A stretch of DNA of 64,000 nt from JAWRCU01 sp033542235 (GTDB lineage: Bacteria; Pseudomonadota; Alphaproteobacteria; Rhizobiales; Rhizobiaceae): NCBI RefSeq assembly GCF_033542235.1, contig NZ_JAWRCU010000008.1, positions 222,475-286,474 of the forward strand, in the 5' to 3' direction. Position numbers and translations under genes: made by a program. Within the stretch, counting starts at the first letter, position 1; each line of letters opens with the position of its first letter. Below the pieces are notes generated by a model. That model saw only the letters and a list, made by a program, of their open reading frames with translations. It made no database searches and was not told where the DNA came from. Shown here one piece after another: positions 61,479 through 64,000 of this stretch.

Positions 61479-62549
61479 ATGAACGCCCGCCCGAGAACTG
61501 TCGACGAGATCGACACACCCGCCGTCCTGATCGATCTCGACCGCGCGCTCGCCAACATCGCTCGCGCCCAGGCCCATGCCGACGCGGCGGAAGTGAAGCT
61601 TCGCCCGCACATCAAGACGCACAAGCTGCCCTTTTTCGCGCGAAAGCAGGTGGAGGCCGGCGCGGTCGGCATCACCTGCCAGAAGATCGGCGAGGCCGAG
61701 GTGATGGCCGACGCCGGCCTCGTCGACATCTTCCTTCCCTACAATATTCTCGGCCGCCAGAAGCTCGCACGCCTGAAGGCCCTGCACGACCGCGTGACGC
61801 TCTCCGTCACCGCCGATAGCGCGACCACGCTCGCGGGCCTCGCCGAGACCTTCGCCGACAAGCGCCGGCCGCTCAAGGTACTGATTGAGTGCGACACCGG
61901 CGGCGGCCGCTGCGGCGTGCAGGATGCCGAGGAGGCGCTGGCGCTCGCCCGACAGATCGCGGGAGCGCAGGGCCTCGCCTTCGGCGGCCTGATGACCTAT
62001 CCCGCAGCCGGCCATCCGGCAGAGGCAGAGGAGCGGCTGGTTACGATTCGCGACCGGCTTGCAGGCGATGGCCTCGCCTGCGAAATCGTCACCAGCGGCG
62101 GCACGCCGGATATGTGGCGCAACCCCGACCGGCGCATCGTCACCGAATACCGTCCTGGCACCTACATCTACATGGACCGCTACCAGGTCGGCAAAGGCGC
62201 TACCGCCTATCACGACTGCGCACTGACTGTGCTCGCCACCGTGGTCAGCCACCCCACCCCGACCCGCGCCATCCTCGACTCCGGCTCCAAGGCCCTCTCC
62301 TCCGATACGCTGGGCCTACCCGACCACGGCGAGCTTGTCGGCGTGCCCGGCGCGCGCGTGACGGCGCTTTCCGAGGAACACGCCAAAGTCGAGCTTTCCG
62401 GCGACGGCCGCCTGAAGATCGGCGAACGCGTCCGCGTGCTGCCGGACCATGCCTGCGTTGTCACCAACCTGTTCGACGAAGTGCATCTGATTTCGGGCGA
62501 GCGCGTGGTCGACATCCTGCCGGTGGCGGCTCGGGGAAGGATGGGGTGA
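61479..62549 (+). CDS. D-threonine aldolase/D-serine dehydratase-like PLP enzyme
   Basis: A 356-residue fold-type III PLP enzyme. The N-terminal alanine-racemase-like barrel has the PLP Lys in RPHIKTHK (Lys46). The C-terminal part has PDHAC, with His324 and Cys326 matching the metal site of the D-serine dehydratase DSD1 group. GTPDMWRNP near 211 is also typical. It should cleave or dehydrate a D-configured beta-hydroxy amino acid. ATG 61479 has AGGGGA upstream; it directly follows the RpiR gene. Confidence 0.88.
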   Translation: MNARPRTVDEIDTPAVLIDLDRALANIARAQAHADAAEVKLRPHIKTHKLPFFARKQVEAGAVGITCQKIGEAEVMADAGLVDIFLPYNILGRQKLARLKALHDRVTLSVTADSATTLAGLAETFADKRRPLKVLIECDTGGGRCGVQDAEEALALARQIAGAQGLAFGGLMTYPAAGHPAEAEERLVTIRDRLAGDGLACEIVTSGGTPDMWRNPDRRIVTEYRPGTYIYMDRYQVGKGATAYHDCALTVLATVVSHPTPTRAILDSGSKALSSDTLGLPDHGELVGVPGARVTALSEEHAKVELSGDGRLKIGERVRVLPDHACVVTNLFDEVHLISGERVVDILPVAARGRMG

Positions 62550-62582
62550 GGTGGCGATTGGCGTGGCGGCCCTACGGCGCGG

Positions 62583-62731
62583 CCCCTCTGTCCTACCGGA
62601 CATCTCCCCCCAAAAAGGGGGAGATCGGACGGCCGCTTTGATTTCGCCAACCTTCGATGCCGATCGGCGAAACCCTCAGAGACAGCCAATCTCCCCCCTT
62701 GTGGGGGAGATGTCCGGCAGGACAGAGGGGG
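62583..62731. repeat. RIME-like mosaic palindrome, copy E
   Basis: Arms CCCCTCTGTCCTACCGGA and GTCCGGCAGGACAGAGGGGG; inner TTTCGCCAACC and TCGGCGAAACC. It follows the PLP enzyme gene. Confidence 0.83.
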
Positions 62732-62783
62732 TCGCGAAAGGTGCCGCCTTCCAAATTAAATGCAACTGAAGCAACCGACACCC

Positions 62784-63251
62784 ATGACCCAAAACCCCTT
62801 CCCCACCGACCCTGACCGCGCCTTCATCTGGGAAATGCTGATGACGCGCGATTTCGAAGCCTTCGTTGCCCAGGACTGGGGCATGATCGCGGGCGATTTC
62901 GACGAGACGCGCTTCCTCGGCATCCACGCGCACAACTCGCCCAACCAGGACGACTGGGACGCCGCCTTCCCCACCCTGGCAGCCTATCGCGACGAGTGGC
63001 TGCGCCAGGCGGCCGAATCCGCCAAGGTCGAATATGCCGAGCCGCTGATGCCCGCGCTGCTCAATGCAGTCGCGCTCGACCGCATCGACATCAACGGCAA
63101 TGTCGCGGTCGCGCACAAGAAGTTCGACGGCAAGGTGAAGCGTGCCGACGGCGGCGCCGACACGCTCAATTGGCAGACGCTCTATTTCTGCCGCAATGAC
63201 GGCGACCGCTGGAGAATCACGGGGTTCGTCGGATACATGAAGTATAGATGA
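62784..63251 (+). CDS. Small soluble protein, NTF2-like fold suspected
   Basis: A 155-residue protein without signal peptide or membrane helix. The pattern AFIWEMLMTRDFEAFVAQDW at the start and WQTLYFCRNDGDRWRITGFVGYM at the end suggests an NTF2/SnoaL-type cone fold; no catalytic set is clear. ATG 62784 is preferred over 62760, which lies closer to the repeat. It stands in the same direction as the catabolic arm but after a palindrome, so co-transcription is uncertain. Confidence 0.6.
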   Translation: MTQNPFPTDPDRAFIWEMLMTRDFEAFVAQDWGMIAGDFDETRFLGIHAHNSPNQDDWDAAFPTLAAYRDEWLRQAAESAKVEYAEPLMPALLNAVALDRIDINGNVAVAHKKFDGKVKRADGGADTLNWQTLYFCRNDGDRWRITGFVGYMKYR

Positions 63252-63252
63252 G

Positions 63253-63366
63253 GGCAATAGGGCAATAAGGCAGTAGGGCAATAAGAAAGAGAAGCAGCGG
63301 CTGCTGCCCACGGTATCCCTTGCCCCCTATTGCCCTATTGCCCTACTGCCTTATTGCCCTACTCCC
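63253..63366. repeat. Short-unit inverted array (GGGCAGTA/GGGCAATA type), copy 2
   Basis: Left arm 63253-63285 is GGGCAATA, GGGCAATA, AGGCAGTA, GGGCAATA; right arm 63320-63366 is its complement in mirrored order. It lies between two small genes and ends just before the start of the second. Same family as 6246-6354. Confidence 0.75.
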
Positions 63367-63379
63367 CACCGGATTCGCC

Positions 63380-63865
63380 ATGTCCAAAGCCGTTTCCACA
63401 TTCGCCCTAGTCGCGGTCCTGACCGCTGCGCTTGCCGCGCTGAGTTTTTTCGTCGCCCAGAAGGGATATTCCGAAGGTGCGACAGGGATCGCCCGGCTCG
63501 AAGGCCTCGCCAGCGCAACGACATTCATTCCCCTCGCAGCACTCTACTTCTTCTCGGGTCTGCTGCTGATGATCCTTCCGATGCGAGCGGCGAGCTTCGT
63601 GCTGGTCAACGCGACCGACACGCTGTTCTGGACCACCATCGTGCTGCTTGCCACGATCGTGGGCGTGCTGGTGGCGAGAGTGGCGTTCGGCCAGACCGGC
63701 GCGTTGCGCGCGCTCCTGGACTGGCGGTTCGTCTTCGCAATCGCGGTGATCGGCTGCCACTTCATCTTGGACGAGCTCCGCCGAAACATTCTCCTGAGAT
63801 CGATCGCCTTTGCAGCCTTCATCGCGGCAACGCTGGTCTGCCTCTATTGGACGTTGCGGTTCTAG
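63380..63865 (+). CDS. Small polytopic membrane protein of unknown function
   Basis: A 161-residue protein with about five helices (VSTFALVAVLTAALAALSFF; LIPLAALYFFSGLLLMI region; LFWTTIVLLATIVGVLVARV; VFAIAVIGCHFIL; IAFAAFIAATLVCLYW). I do not recognise a family. ATG 63380 is chosen because the frame before it is the translated repeat. It is followed within about 30 bases by the end of an IS5-type transposase gene on the other strand. Confidence 0.6.
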   Translation: MSKAVSTFALVAVLTAALAALSFFVAQKGYSEGATGIARLEGLASATTFIPLAALYFFSGLLLMILPMRAASFVLVNATDTLFWTTIVLLATIVGVLVARVAFGQTGALRALLDWRFVFAIAVIGCHFILDELRRNILLRSIAFAAFIAATLVCLYWTLRF

Positions 63866-63896
63866 GCTGCTTGGTCGACCGTGAACTATTGCGATT

Positions 63897-64000
63897 TCAC
63901 GTTGATACGAGGCGAAGCTGAGTGCTGAAGGCAGCCAGCATCAGGCACAGCAAAAGGCTGAGCCATCGTATGAGGCGTCGGAAATTGTAGCCGGCTGCGG
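63897..64000 (-). mobile_element. 3' end of an IS5-family transposase, cut by window edge
   Basis: Reading the minus strand from 63998, 33 residues precede a TGA at 63899-63897. They start AAGYNFRRLIRWLSLLLCLM, the typical C-terminal helix of IS5-type transposases (usually AAAGYNF-LL-RWL). The rest of the element must lie to the right. Its terminal inverted repeat should fall between about 63866 and 63896. Confidence 0.7.

Overview
The window is high-GC alphaproteobacterial chromosome, most like Rhizobiales of the Phyllobacteriaceae/Mesorhizobium type. This rests on gene order (dgt-argS-SPOR-nagZ-scpA-scpB ... tatABC-serS-surE-pcm-nlpD ... yajC-secDF), an ExoR homologue next to ilvD, a PopZ-type protein, a fused secDF, an A-type Fe-S carrier divergent from dgt, and several rhizobial intergenic palindromes. 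Species assignment is inference; no rRNA is present. Nearly all of the sequence is ordinary core genome with dense, mostly minus-strand operons.

Layout. 1-5.3 kb: the 3' part of a predicted P-loop ATPase fused to a degenerate class III nucleotide-cyclase domain, a type I ABC exporter, trigger factor and tRNA-Leu(UAG). 5.7-6.24 kb: a 46-residue DUF1127 protein followed by three exact-period (145 bp) tandem units. Each unit makes three hairpins that display CCTCCTCCC in the loop, nine in all. This is a cuckoo/CcsR-type small-RNA array and the most striking structure here. 6.4-12.9 kb: trmFO, a lipoprotein, homologues of the two mitochondrial complex I assembly factors NDUFAF6 and NDUFAF3, secDF and yajC. 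13-31.7 kb: envelope and housekeeping genes (DUF815 ATPase, NlpD-like activator, pcm, surE, serS, tatABC, an orphan ABC ATPase, scpAB, nagZ, a 1112-residue SPOR protein, argS, dgt, erpA).

32-46 kb: NCS1 nucleobase transporter, exodeoxyribonuclease III, exoR, ilvD, a FadL-like porin, valS, a PEBP-like secreted protein, PopZ, a TolC-type channel, a second isoaspartyl-methyltransferase-like protein and tRNA-Cys(GCA). 46-52 kb: a tightly overlapped six-gene unit, DUF4129-DUF4350-MoxR-DUF58-SpoIIM-RDD. 53-62.6 kb: an accessory catabolic/uptake locus with two divergent arms. One arm has a sugar-type binding protein, two permeases, RidA and an M81 (MlrC-like) metallopeptidase. The other has an SDR dehydrogenase, the ABC ATPase, an RpiR regulator and a D-threonine-aldolase-like PLP enzyme. 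A 25-bp palindrome in the divergent promoter region is a candidate operator. 62.7-64 kb: two small genes and, at the right edge, the 3' end of an IS5-family transposase.

Intergenic repeats are unusually informative. There are five copies of a ~150-bp mosaic palindrome, two loci of GGGCAATA/GGGCAGTA short-unit inverted arrays, one CTAGAGCATCGG-type palindrome, and a 15-nt repeat translated in frame inside the SPOR protein.
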